NCBI RefSeq assembly: GCF_016907835.1
Contig: NZ_JAFBCT010000001.1
Coordinates: forward strand, 62,001 to 126,000
Direction: 5' to 3'
From: Agromyces cerinus
GTDB taxonomy: Bacteria; Actinomycetota; Actinomycetes; Actinomycetales; Microbacteriaceae
Length of the DNA: 64,000 bases
The notes beneath the pieces are model-generated. The model did no database searches. It was not told the DNA's origin and was given only the letters and a program-made list of their open reading frames with translations. Positions 17,388 through 26,447 of this stretch are shown here, in pieces. The stretch's first letter is position 1; each line of letters starts with the position of its first letter. The translations under genes were made by a program, and so were the position numbers.

Positions 17388-19475
17388 GTGACAGAAGAAC
17401 GCGACGAAGCGTCGTTCACCTTTAGTTGGCTGGCGCTGAAACTACTGGGCCGGGGACTTTATTCGAACCCGTGGAGCGCGCTGTCGGAATTGGTCGCGAA
17501 TGGACTGGATGCGGGAGCGAAGAACGTCTATGTCTACATTGACGCTTCCGACAAGGCCAACGCGACGGTCGAGGTGATCGACGACGGCTCGGGGATGAGT
17601 AGAGACGATATCTCGACCTACGTGAAAGTAGGTCACAACAAGCGCAAGGATGCGCCAAAGGCAGGTGTGCAGGACACCTCGCCGAAAGGGCGAAAAGGAA
17701 TTGGCAAGCTGGCCGCCTTGTTCCTGTCACCGCATTTCTTCCTGCAGACCGCGCACGTTCAAGGTGCGACCGAGTGGGAGTTGGATGCTCGTGACGCAGC
17801 CGTGGCAGATGATGATCACCCAGCGCTACAAGCTGTGATGACGACACCCAGCACTCCGAATGATGCCTTGTGGGGATCGTTGGCTTCGGGTACACGGCTG
17901 ACGATGTTGGGCGTGGATCTCACCGGCTATGGCCCCCAGTCGATGAATGCGTTGGGTTCGAGACTGGCCAATCAGTTCCTCATTCCTGACGGATCGGAAC
18001 CGCGCATCCTTCTCTGGGTCAACACATCGACGAGCCGAGCTGAGCCCAAATACTCTCCAGTCGAGAAGGCGATCGCATTCGGTAACTTCGCGGACGTTGC
18101 GCAACACTTCGACTTGAGCACGGTCGCTCCCGCTGAACTCTTGGCTTCGCCCTCGCCGGTGAAGATACCGGCGAAGGGCTTAACTGACGATGTGCACGAG
18201 CATGCGCCTGGTCGGTTCCCGTTTCCGAAGGAGTCACCTTCGGACGAAGCCTGGAGTGAGATCGAGGAGCTTGTTGATCTCAACCAGCGAACCTACAAGG
18301 GCGTACGGTACGCGTTGACCGGCTGGATCGGCGTTCACGCAACCATCGACATGACGGCAGCGCGGGTGAACGACGATCGCTTCGTCAGAAACAAGTACTA
18401 CAACCCCGCGCAGATCCGGGTCTATGTGCGCGGGAAGCTCGCCAGCGATCGGCTCCTCTCCCAACTCGGGCTGGCGGACACGTATGCCAACTACATCGAG
18501 GGTGAGATTTCGTTCGATCTACTCGACGATGACGAGCTACCGGACATCGCAACGTCAAATCGTCAAGACTTCGATGAAACCGACGGACGCGTGACGCTGC
18601 TTCGCGCGCTCGTCCGCCCCATCGTCCGTTCGCTCGTTCAGCGACGCAGCGCGCTCGCGACGCAGATCAATCGCCAGATCAGGGTGGAGAAGGAACGTCG
18701 CGATGCAGCAAGCAGACGCAACTTCACCGAGCAACTCCAGCAGGATCTCGAGCAATATCCTGAGATCACGCAGCCCACGCGCGATGAGCTCCAACTCGTC
18801 ATTGCGAACAAGCTCGACCAGACTGACGTCGCGCTGAAAGAACGCTATTGCGTGTTCATTTCGCACGCGCGAGCGGACAAACTCTTCGCAGCGTTCATCG
18901 ATCATGTCCTGCGCGCGAGGGGGGCGACCGAGGACGAAGTCTTCTTCACGTCCCGTACGGGTTCGACGACGGTCATGCTCGATGAGCGTTCCCTAGGAGC
19001 GCTCATCAAAGAGAGCATCACAGACGCGAACACGCTGCTCTTCTACATGACCAGTAAGAACTTCCTGAACAGCCAGTTCTGTCTCTTCGAGGGAGGGGCG
19101 GGATGGGCTACTCGGTCCGTAAGCGAGTATCTGAAGCTCAACATGGACTTCAGCTCCATCCCGGCATTTCTCACCAACGGTCGTTCCGAGGCGACCATCC
19201 TCAATGATGACAAGATCGTGCTGACGCCGGAGCTGCACAACTACTTGATTGACGGAATATTCAACCCGATGATCACACACCTGAATCGTGGCCGCGAAGT
19301 GGCGGGAGTCGCTCAACTCGAACTCTTTGTTCGACAGTCCTATCCGGCAGCCGTGGACATGGCTCGGCTAGGAAAAACCGCTTCCGACTACTTCGACGAG
19401 ATGATCTCGGATCATTGGAATCTCCTCGTCGAATCCGAAGTCGGCGCATACGTTGCCAGCTACACCGCAGATTAG
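17388..19475 (+). CDS. GHKL ATPase fused to a C-terminal TIR-like domain (probable defence effector)
   Basis: 695 aa. The N-terminus is a GHKL (Hsp90/MutL/MORC-type) ATPase: SELVANGLDAGA (N box, 33-44), VIDDGSGM (G1, 63-70) and KGRKGIGKLA (G2, 100-109). A MutL/Hsp90-like second domain follows, then a charged helical linker (about 420-480). From about 486 a TIR-like fold begins with RYCVFISHARADK. NSQFCLFEGG carries the probable NADase glutamate (about Glu568), matching the S..C..E pattern of catalytic TIR domains. The likely logic is ATPase sensing or dimerisation controlling NAD+ cleavage. MutL-like GHKL ATPases at restriction loci are known; the TIR fusion beside DISARM is what stands out. 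GTG start; divergent from drmMII. Confidence 0.82.
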   Translation: MTEERDEASFTFSWLALKLLGRGLYSNPWSALSELVANGLDAGAKNVYVYIDASDKANATVEVIDDGSGMSRDDISTYVKVGHNKRKDAPKAGVQDTSPKGRKGIGKLAALFLSPHFFLQTAHVQGATEWELDARDAAVADDDHPALQAVMTTPSTPNDALWGSLASGTRLTMLGVDLTGYGPQSMNALGSRLANQFLIPDGSEPRILLWVNTSTSRAEPKYSPVEKAIAFGNFADVAQHFDLSTVAPAELLASPSPVKIPAKGLTDDVHEHAPGRFPFPKESPSDEAWSEIEELVDLNQRTYKGVRYALTGWIGVHATIDMTAARVNDDRFVRNKYYNPAQIRVYVRGKLASDRLLSQLGLADTYANYIEGEISFDLLDDDELPDIATSNRQDFDETDGRVTLLRALVRPIVRSLVQRRSALATQINRQIRVEKERRDAASRRNFTEQLQQDLEQYPEITQPTRDELQLVIANKLDQTDVALKERYCVFISHARADKLFAAFIDHVLRARGATEDEVFFTSRTGSTTVMLDERSLGALIKESITDANTLLFYMTSKNFLNSQFCLFEGGAGWATRSVSEYLKLNMDFSSIPAFLTNGRSEATILNDDKIVLTPELHNYLIDGIFNPMITHLNRGREVAGVAQLELFVRQSYPAAVDMARLGKTASDYFDEMISDHWNLLVESEVGAYVASYTAD

Positions 19476-19557
19476 GCGCCATGGAGCGCACCGTTGCGCG
19501 AGCCCAGTTCGCTAACATGTCGCAGGATTCGAAGGAACGAACGAAGGTGCCCGCGCG

Positions 19558-21822
19558 ATGCCCAATGTGCTCTGGTCCGACATCAAAGGATTGAAGGCCC
19601 CCGAGCTCGACTCAGCGATTCAGAAGCGGGAGATCGCGTTCCTCAACAAGCTGCGCAAGGACGACACCGCCGACGGCCTCCGCATCAAACCGATGACGGA
19701 TGCCGCGGACCCCCGCGCCCGCACCGGCCGGGTCACGCAGGGTTGGCGTGCCGTCCTCTTCAGGTTCGACTCGAGCGATGGCGTGCGCACCTATGTGTAC
19801 GCGGGCACCTGGCCGCATGACGAGGGCAACATGCTCGCCAAGACCAGACGTCTCGAAGGCAACCCGGTGAACGGCATCGCCGAGTTCGTGGACGTCTCCG
19901 CGCCGACACCGCCGGTGCAGGTGATCTACGACGGGGCAGCCTCCCAGGCGGTGTCGTACCTCGAGAGCGAACACAATTACAGCATCGCGGATCTCACGGA
20001 CGCACTCGGATTCGATGCGCGTTCGGCCCGAGCACTGCTCGCAGCGACATCCGGAGATGAAGTTCTGGCGCTCGCGGATGCGTTTCCGAATGCGTGGCAG
20101 CAGCACGCTGCGCTCGCCCTCGCCGTCGGAGACCCGCTCGACAAGATTCGCGAGGAGCTCGCGATCGGCGTTGGCCTCGCGGACGAAGAAGCACCTGGCC
20201 TCACCGACGACGATCGGATTCTCCGCGCCCTGGAGCACCCGGCCGCCAAGATGCAGTTCACCTACATCGACAGCGACGAGTCGCTCCAGCGGGTCATCGA
20301 AGAAGGCAGCCTCGGAGCGTGGCGAGTGTTCCTGCACCCGGAGCAGCAGCGATATGCGACCGGTCATTGGAACGGACCGTTCCGGCTCACGGGTGGCGCG
20401 GGCACCGGCAAGACCGTGGTGCTCCTGCACCGTGCACGGCATCTCGCCGAAATGGATGCGGCCTCGACGGTCGTTCTCACGACGTTCACGCGGGCGCTCG
20501 CCGAGAATCTGAAGAGCGATCTACAAGCGCTCGATTCCGCGTCGCCGTTTTCCGACGCACTCGGAAAGCCCGGGATTCTTGTGCGCGGAGTCGATCAGAT
20601 CGCGACGGCGGTTCGGTTCAAGGCAGGCAATGGATTCGGGGCTGCAGCGGCCGCCGTCTTCGGTGCGCCGTGCGGAAAGGTCTCCCACGTGACGTCGAAC
20701 GATGAGGGCTGGGCAACTGCTATCGCGGGTGTAGCCCCGGCGCTGCCCGATTCGATCGCGCACCCTGCGTTCTTCGAGCAGGAGTACCTGCAGGTCATTC
20801 TTCCCGCCCGGGTATCCGACGCCGACGAGTACTTCGCCGTGCGACGGCCGGGTCGTGGAGTCGCGCTCGACCGCCAGAAGCGCGTCGAGGTGTGGAAGGT
20901 CGTCGAGGCGTACCGGGCGAACGCTCGACACGCTGGAACCGTGAGCTGGGCAGAACAAGCTGCGATCTCCGCCGCTTGGCTCGATGCGGCCGGCGCCGCC
21001 GCTGGAGTACTCGTCAGTCACGTACTCGTCGACGAAGGGCAAGATCTCAGCCCGGCGCACTGGCAGTTCCTTCGCGCGTTGGCGCCGCCCGGCGCGGACG
21101 ATCTCTTCATCGCCGAGGACACCCATCAGCGCATCTACGGGCAGCACGTCGTGCTCGCCCGATACGGAATCCGCATCGTCGGTCGATCGCGTCGGTTGAC
21201 CCTCAATTACCGCACGACAGAGCAGAACCTGAAGTACGCGCTCGGCGTGCTCGACGGCGGCGAGTACGCCGACAGCGAGAACGAGGGTGAGGGAGTCGGC
21301 GGCTATCGATCAGCCCGCCGAGGACCCGTGCCATCGTCGTTCGCCGGTCCGGACGACGAGGCGCAGGTGCAGCACATTGCCGCGCTCATCACCTCCTGGA
21401 TCGACGAGGGTGTCGAACCTGCTGCCATCGCCGTGCTCGCGCGTACGAACGATCGGGCGGCTTCGGCGCGAGATGGGCTCAACCGACACGGCATCGCGCT
21501 CAACCACATCAAATCGGCGCAGCGCGACGGCGACAAGCCGGTCGCGCTGACCATGCACACCGCCAAGGGGATGGAGTTCAATCGCGTCGTGCTGTTCGAC
21601 GTGTCCGACGGGGTGATGCCTGCTGCCCAGGTGCTGCAGAAGCTGCCACCCGAGGAGCACGAGGACGCGCTGCTCCGCGAACGCTCGCTGCTCTACGTGG
21701 CCGCGAGCCGCGCGCGCGACGTGCTCGTGGTCACGTGGAAGGGCGAGCCGTCGCCATTGCTTCGACGTTCACCCGATCAGTTCGCCCCGACCGATTCGGC
21801 TGCAGCGAGCTCGGCGTCGTAG
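19558..21822 (+). CDS. SF1 (UvrD/Rep-type) helicase with N-terminal RelE-like domain
   Basis: 754 aa. Walker A LTGGAGTGKTVVLLHRA lies near residue 277-290 and VLVDEGQDLSP (Walker B) near 490. LNYRTTEQN, TMHTAKGMEFNRVV and LLYVAASRARD mark motifs IV-VI. The N-terminal about 100 residues contain QGWRAVLFRF ... VYAGTWPHDEGNMLA, recalling the RelE/ParE-like domain at the front of some UvrD-like helicases. An approximately 150-residue linker precedes the motor. It follows the GHKL-TIR gene by 82 bp and may share its transcript. It is not a recognised Gabija pair, because no GajA is present. The 3' end overlaps the convergent DUF262 gene by 46 bp. Confidence 0.82.
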   Translation: MPNVLWSDIKGLKAPELDSAIQKREIAFLNKLRKDDTADGLRIKPMTDAADPRARTGRVTQGWRAVLFRFDSSDGVRTYVYAGTWPHDEGNMLAKTRRLEGNPVNGIAEFVDVSAPTPPVQVIYDGAASQAVSYLESEHNYSIADLTDALGFDARSARALLAATSGDEVLALADAFPNAWQQHAALALAVGDPLDKIREELAIGVGLADEEAPGLTDDDRILRALEHPAAKMQFTYIDSDESLQRVIEEGSLGAWRVFLHPEQQRYATGHWNGPFRLTGGAGTGKTVVLLHRARHLAEMDAASTVVLTTFTRALAENLKSDLQALDSASPFSDALGKPGILVRGVDQIATAVRFKAGNGFGAAAAAVFGAPCGKVSHVTSNDEGWATAIAGVAPALPDSIAHPAFFEQEYLQVILPARVSDADEYFAVRRPGRGVALDRQKRVEVWKVVEAYRANARHAGTVSWAEQAAISAAWLDAAGAAAGVLVSHVLVDEGQDLSPAHWQFLRALAPPGADDLFIAEDTHQRIYGQHVVLARYGIRIVGRSRRLTLNYRTTEQNLKYALGVLDGGEYADSENEGEGVGGYRSARRGPVPSSFAGPDDEAQVQHIAALITSWIDEGVEPAAIAVLARTNDRAASARDGLNRHGIALNHIKSAQRDGDKPVALTMHTAKGMEFNRVVLFDVSDGVMPAAQVLQKLPPEEHEDALLRERSLLYVAASRARDVLVVTWKGEPSPLLRRSPDQFAPTDSAAASSAS

Positions 21823-24347
21823 CGGTCGATCTCACTCAAGAACCATGTGAGTACATCAGCAATCGAGTCGCGCGTTGCCGCGTACTCGAGCGATGCGAGC
21901 GGCGCTGAGGGGTAACGGAGCGTGGAGATGTCCTCGGTCAGGTCTGCGACCCGAGACGCATTGAGTCGCGACTTGTACTCTTCGCGGAGTTCCGGCTCGT
22001 CGAACGGCGGCCGATGTTCGAGCGTGGCGAACGGGAACTCGATCGAGCCGCTCGCATACAAGATGATCGGCTTGATCGGCTTCGGCCGCGCACCCGACGC
22101 CGGAGCGATGAGGTGACAGGAGTTGCCATCGGCGTTGTACTCGATGCGACCGCCGAGCGACTCCCACGAATCGAGGAGGGCATTCACCCCGCTGGAGGTC
22201 GACGGAGTGAGCTCCAAAGCAACCACTTCGAGGAACGCATTCCGGGTTTCGGATTCGTCCTCGCGTGGTTCGACATCCGATCGGATGACCAGTCCGATCG
22301 CCTCTGCGAGTTCGGTGACCGACATCCGCTGGCTCTGGGACGCTCGTAATTCGGCGTCGAACTCGATGCCCTCCGATCGAAGCAACTCGACCGGGTCGAT
22401 GCCGGCATTCGGGCTCTCCGCTGCCCACACGAAGTTGGGTGCGACCGAACCGAAGCGCTTCAGCACGCGATAGGCGTTCGGCACGACGGTGCTCGAGAGG
22501 TGGTGCCCGAGTGGCACAGGATGGGTTCCCGCCACCGCTGCGACGTCGCCATAGCTCGCCCAGCGACCAGCGGGAATCGCATCGATCGCGTCGAGAGCGA
22601 CCTTCCAGGTCACGCCGGCGTCGCTTACATCAGTGTCGTCGAGCGGTGCCATCCAATTCTCGGAGATCCGCTTCGAGATGACCGCTCCCCGCTCGAGGAT
22701 CTCCGCGCGGCCCCATCGCTCGTGTGTTGCGATCTCAGCATTCATTCGGATGCCGGATGCGGTGAGAAGCTCGCGCTTCTGCGCGAATGGGTTGTTGCTC
22801 AGCTCGGAGTTGTACCCGGTGAGGGTGAGATTCGCCAAGGTATGGAGGTATTCCTCTTGCACCTCGTCGGCGGATTCGAAGTCGCCGAGATCCCCTTCCA
22901 GCGACTCCCGCCAAGGAGCGCTGATCGTCTGAGGCATGACGTGCTCGATCGTCAGATTCTCGAGCTCGACCTGTTCCTTTCCAACAAGTTGCCGGTCGCC
23001 GAACTGGAGCGGCGTCGCCTGCTCGAGCCACGAGAGAAGGGTCTTCCGTTGGCTCGATCGCCCCTGGTAGTAGAAGGGCTTGGTGACCACCGCATCAGCG
23101 ATCTGGGCATCTGTCGCGAAGAACTTCCGACCGCGTGAAAGGTAGCCGTGAAGCGACGCCACCGCGTCTTCTTCGCCGACTTCACCCGGCGCGCCGTAGA
23201 GAATGCGGGAGATGCCATTGGTCGAAGCTCCCACCACCAAGCGCCGCACCATGAACGACTCGATGAGATGCAGAGCGGAGGTCAGCCCGTCGTTGTCGAG
23301 TCGTCCCTCTGCCCGCAGCCGGAGCAGATGCAGCATCAGTGGTTCCGCAGCGGCGAGGCGCCACTGGCTGCCCCGCTGCAGGTGCTTTCGAACCTGTGCG
23401 CTCGACTCTCCTTCTGGCTTTCGGATGAGGCTGAACAGCTTCGCGAGATCGCTGAAACGCCGAACCTCGGCGACGATCTGGTCGTCGTCGAGGTCGCGCA
23501 AGCGTTCGACCTGAAGGGTGTAGATGTCGCCCTGCTTTGCGAGCGGGTTCCGCCAGATCAAATCGATCCAGAACAAGGTCTCGAGGTCGGACGGCGACAG
23601 TGTTCGCTGCATCGGCAGCCACCAACTGTCGTAGATCTCCTCGCCCCGGCCACCGAGGCGCATGAACAGGTAGTTGCGAAGCAGATCGCCCTGCGTCAGC
23701 TTCAACCCGGTGTTGTTCAGGGACTCGAAGATCCGATAGACGTTGTCATCGCCCTTCGCGGTGATCGAGACGAAGACGAGACCGTTCAGCACCGCGGATT
23801 CGATGCGATCGATATCGTGAGGGTCGTCAGGGGTATCCGCCTGGTGAATGCGCGTTCTGAAGAACCGGTACGCCTCGAGGATTCCGGACTGCGGAGCGCC
23901 GTCGACATTTCGGCTGATGATCGAGCGGTATGCATCTCGATCGGCTTGCGTGGGCAGGAGCTTGAGGCGGGCATCGCCGCGCTTGAACCGGTCGACCAGA
24001 TACGACTCCTCGAGTCGCGCCATCTTCTCGGGATGGTCCGGTTCCACCTCGTCGTAGTGGTCGCGCAGCGCGCAGATCAGGAGTGTGAGCGTCGTTAGAC
24101 GCTGCTGGCCATCGACGACGAGGAACTCGCTGCCGCTCGGTCCGACCTGCCCGAGAGAGAGCACGAGAGAGCCGGTGAAATGCGTGGCGTGCGGTGCGTC
24201 GACGCGATGCTCGGCGAGCTCGACGATGTCGTTCCACAGGCGATCCAACTGCTTCGTCGTCCAGGAGTAGGGCCGCTGATACAGCGGAACTCGGTACTGC
24301 TTCGAACCTTCGAGCACCTGTTGGAGGCGAGTCTCCTGCACGTCCAT
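21777..24347 (-). CDS. DUF262-DUF1524 (GmrSD-like) protein with an alkyltransferase-like domain
   Basis: 856 aa. DUF262 (ParB-like, GmrS): VPLYQRPYSW (20-29), VVDGQQRLTTLTLL (77-90), FESLNNTGLKL..DLLRN. DUF1524 (HNH, GmrD): LTIEHVMPQ near 465 and LANLTLTGYN..LSNNPFAQKR. Then, at about 580-680, IPAGRWASYGDVAAVAG ... PNAYRVLKRFG resembles the MGMT/ATL DNA-binding fold. PNAYR replaces the PCHR active site, so it cannot transfer alkyl groups and may read modified bases instead. The last 170 residues are unassigned. GmrSD-type proteins are Type IV restriction enzymes cutting modified DNA. ATG start at 24347; it faces the SF1 helicase tail-to-tail with 46 bp overlap. Confidence 0.85.
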   Translation of the reverse strand: MDVQETRLQQVLEGSKQYRVPLYQRPYSWTTKQLDRLWNDIVELAEHRVDAPHATHFTGSLVLSLGQVGPSGSEFLVVDGQQRLTTLTLLICALRDHYDEVEPDHPEKMARLEESYLVDRFKRGDARLKLLPTQADRDAYRSIISRNVDGAPQSGILEAYRFFRTRIHQADTPDDPHDIDRIESAVLNGLVFVSITAKGDDNVYRIFESLNNTGLKLTQGDLLRNYLFMRLGGRGEEIYDSWWLPMQRTLSPSDLETLFWIDLIWRNPLAKQGDIYTLQVERLRDLDDDQIVAEVRRFSDLAKLFSLIRKPEGESSAQVRKHLQRGSQWRLAAAEPLMLHLLRLRAEGRLDNDGLTSALHLIESFMVRRLVVGASTNGISRILYGAPGEVGEEDAVASLHGYLSRGRKFFATDAQIADAVVTKPFYYQGRSSQRKTLLSWLEQATPLQFGDRQLVGKEQVELENLTIEHVMPQTISAPWRESLEGDLGDFESADEVQEEYLHTLANLTLTGYNSELSNNPFAQKRELLTASGIRMNAEIATHERWGRAEILERGAVISKRISENWMAPLDDTDVSDAGVTWKVALDAIDAIPAGRWASYGDVAAVAGTHPVPLGHHLSSTVVPNAYRVLKRFGSVAPNFVWAAESPNAGIDPVELLRSEGIEFDAELRASQSQRMSVTELAEAIGLVIRSDVEPREDESETRNAFLEVVALELTPSTSSGVNALLDSWESLGGRIEYNADGNSCHLIAPASGARPKPIKPIILYASGSIEFPFATLEHRPPFDEPELREEYKSRLNASRVADLTEDISTLRYPSAPLASLEYAATRDSIADVLTWFLSEIDRYDAELAAAESVGAN

Positions 24348-24446
24348 GTGTCTGCGTGTCCTTCAGTCGATGGCTGGAACTCTGTCAGCGTACCTGTGGT
24401 GTTGGTAGCGAAAGCCCTGCGGATGGGGCCTGGCGGTGTCCGAGGA

Positions 24447-24483
24447 GTGGCGGTCGAAGCAATCAGCTTGATCCGACCGCCAC
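24447..24483 (-). terminator. Hairpin after the DUF2510/TM2 gene
   Basis: GTGGCGGTCG at 24447-24456 pairs with CGACCGCCAC at 24474-24483, a perfect 10-bp stem with a 17-base loop. It starts 7 bases downstream of the stop of the minus-strand TM2 gene. There is no T-tract, as is common in high-GC actinobacteria. It also marks the edge between the defence island and what follows. Confidence 0.5.
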
Positions 24484-24489
24484 ACCGAA

Positions 24490-25641
24490 TCACAGCGTCG
24501 CGGACGCCTCGAACACCGCACCTGCCGGCACTCCGTCGAGGTTCCACAGCGACGACTCGAACTGCGCCGTGCCGCCTGCGGGCAGGCGGTCGATGAACGT
24601 GTAGTCGCTGCCGACGATCGTGCCCGCGGCATCCCGTGCGATGACCGAGACTTTCACGAGTTCCTGGTCCTTGCTGAACGCGGAGGTCACCTTGCCGCTC
24701 ACGGTGAGCCAACCGAACTCCTCTGCGGTCGCGATGTCCGACACCGAGAACGAGCCCGTCTCAGCGGCGGGCGACGAGGTCGCGGCCGCAGCGGTCGGAC
24801 CGCGCACGTCGAGCTTCGCGATCGTGCCGGAGCCGACAGAGATGAAGTCGCCTACAACCACGGTGCGTCCTTGCAGAATCGTCGTGTACTCGTTCCCCGA
24901 GTCGAGGATCACGCCATTCGCGTCGACCGCTTCGATCGTGATCGCCGCCGACGGGAAGACGTGATCGGCGTTCGGGTTGTCGAGCACCACGGCGTACCAC
25001 CACATGTCGGACTCCACCTCCTTGCCGAAGGCCGACTCCACCACAGCGGGATCCTCGATGGTCGGCGCGGCCGGCTCCGCCGGCGCATCCGCGTCCTTGT
25101 CAGTTTCCGCGGCCGGTGCCGAATCGGCGGCCGGTGCGGATGCCCCTGCGTCGTCGGCGCGACCCGCAGCGTTGACGACGTTGATGATGAGCGAGAGCAC
25201 GAGCACGACGCCCGTGATGATCCACGCGAGTTTGCGGTGCTTGGCGTAGCCGTCGAGGTTGCGGCCCTGCCGGTCGCGCTGCGCGCCCGCGAGCACGAGA
25301 ATCAGATCGACGAGCACCCAGATGCCGAGTCCGCCGAGCGTCAGCAGCTTCGCGATGCCGGTGCCGATCTTGCCGAGGTAGAACCGGTCGACACCGAAGA
25401 AGCCGAGGAACAGAGCGAAGAGCCAGGTTGCGATGAACGACTTCGGCGAGGCTTCGCTGGAAGCATCTGCGGGGCCGTACACGGCTGCGTCTGCCAGGTC
25501 CATGGCGATCGGGGCGGTAGCCGTGGCCGCCGCCGCTCCGGGGGCCGTGTGATCGGTCCAGGCCTGTCCGTCCCAGTAGCGCTGGCCGCCGGTGCCGTCG
25601 TCGTACCAGCCCGCGGGGACGTTCTTACCGAGGTCGTTCAT
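24490..25641 (-). CDS. DUF2510 and TM2 domain membrane protein
   Basis: 383 aa. The N-terminus is a DUF2510 motif ([21 protein letters not shown]). A TM2 domain follows with two spans around [16 protein letters not shown] and [14 protein letters not shown] (about 70-115), then a third span near [19 protein letters not shown]. An Ala/Pro/Asp-rich linker leads to an extracytoplasmic beta-type domain (about 195-383) resembling FxLYD-type repeats. This is a common actinobacterial envelope protein of unknown function. ATG start. It is the first gene past the defence island with chromosome-typical composition. Confidence 0.8.
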   Translation of the reverse strand: MNDLGKNVPAGWYDDGTGGQRYWDGQAWTDHTAPGAAAATATAPIAMDLADAAVYGPADASSEASPKSFIATWLFALFLGFFGVDRFYLGKIGTGIAKLLTLGGLGIWVLVDLILVLAGAQRDRQGRNLDGYAKHRKLAWIITGVVLVLSLIINVVNAAGRADDAGASAPAADSAPAAETDKDADAPAEPAAPTIEDPAVVESAFGKEVESDMWWYAVVLDNPNADHVFPSAAITIEAVDANGVILDSGNEYTTILQGRTVVVGDFISVGSGTIAKLDVRGPTAAAATSSPAAETGSFSVSDIATAEEFGWLTVSGKVTSAFSKDQELVKVSVIARDAAGTIVGSDYTFIDRLPAGGTAQFESSLWNLDGVPAGAVFEASATL

Positions 25642-25970
25642 GATGTTCTGCTTTCGCTGTGGGTGTCAGACGCGTCGAAGGAAGTCCGCATCGCCGTCGA
25701 GTCGACAGCTGACCGACGCTACAGAGAACGGGCGACGCGAGTTGGCGCTCGGTGCTGGATCAACCAGCGCGACCGACATGGAATCTCGTGCTGATCGGCT
25801 TCTCCGAATACGGGCCCCCACTACGGGGCACACGGGTCGGCGGCCGGCGGCTCGAGTCGCAGCGGTTCATCAACGGGACGCGCCTCTACGCCGGTGTGGC
25901 CCGAATGTCGGCGGCCCCGTCTAGCGTCGGAATCTTCGGCCCACGGCTGGAGTCAGCTAGGGGCACGACC
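25642..25970. other. Intergenic stretch, 329 bp
   Basis: This divergent gap should hold the TM2 gene promoter and that of the small coiled-coil protein. An open frame from 25752 joins the next gene but its translation before 25971 looks non-coding (Pro/Arg-rich, no RBS). No hairpin, repeat or RNA gene was recognised. Confidence 0.4.
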
Positions 25971-26363
25971 ATGGTTTCGGACTCTTACCGCGCAGCGCTT
26001 GCGGCGAGGCATCTCGGCATCGATGATCCGGCGGAGCAGGCCATCGAGCGAGCGCGGTTCTTCGCGAACGTCAACGATCTCGAACTGCGGCTCGCCATCA
26101 TCGACGATCGCTTCGAACGTCTCGCGAGCCGCAGCGACGAGCACTATCAGGACTGGCGACGCGACACCGTCACGAAGGCGCGCGACCTCGCGATCCGGGC
26201 GCGCTCCCTCGAGGACGCCGGCCGGCTTGAGGCGCATCATCGGCGTCGTGTCGCGGCGGTGCTCGTCACGATCCGCGCGCGAGTCGTGGCGCTCGACGAA
26301 CGGCGGAGCAGGCTGCTCGATCGCCGGTCGAAGAGAGACAGGTCAGGTTCACGGCCGACATGA
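25971..26363 (+). CDS. Small helical protein, function unknown
   Basis: 130 aa from ATG 25971, preceded by CTAGGGGC. Longer in-frame starts exist at 25752 and 25906 but add sequence without protein-like composition. The product is almost entirely charged and helical (LEDAGRLEAHHRRRVAAVL.., LDERRSRLLDRR), probably coiled coil, with no signal peptide or membrane span. I recognise no family. Moderate confidence that it is a real gene, based on codon bias. Confidence 0.5.
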   Translation: MVSDSYRAALAARHLGIDDPAEQAIERARFFANVNDLELRLAIIDDRFERLASRSDEHYQDWRRDTVTKARDLAIRARSLEDAGRLEAHHRRRVAAVLVTIRARVVALDERRSRLLDRRSKRDRSGSRPT

Positions 26364-26447
26364 CCCGGTCTTGCGCCGTCAGCCTGTCGAACTGGATACG
26401 CTCCAGATCACCGCATCGGAATCCTGAGCATCGACGAAAGAGATCCC

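Noticed and set aside
19558..24347. A Gabija system (UvrD-like helicase plus nuclease)
   Set aside because: No GajA-type OLD/TOPRIM ATPase is present. The neighbouring nuclease is DUF262/DUF1524 on the opposite strand.
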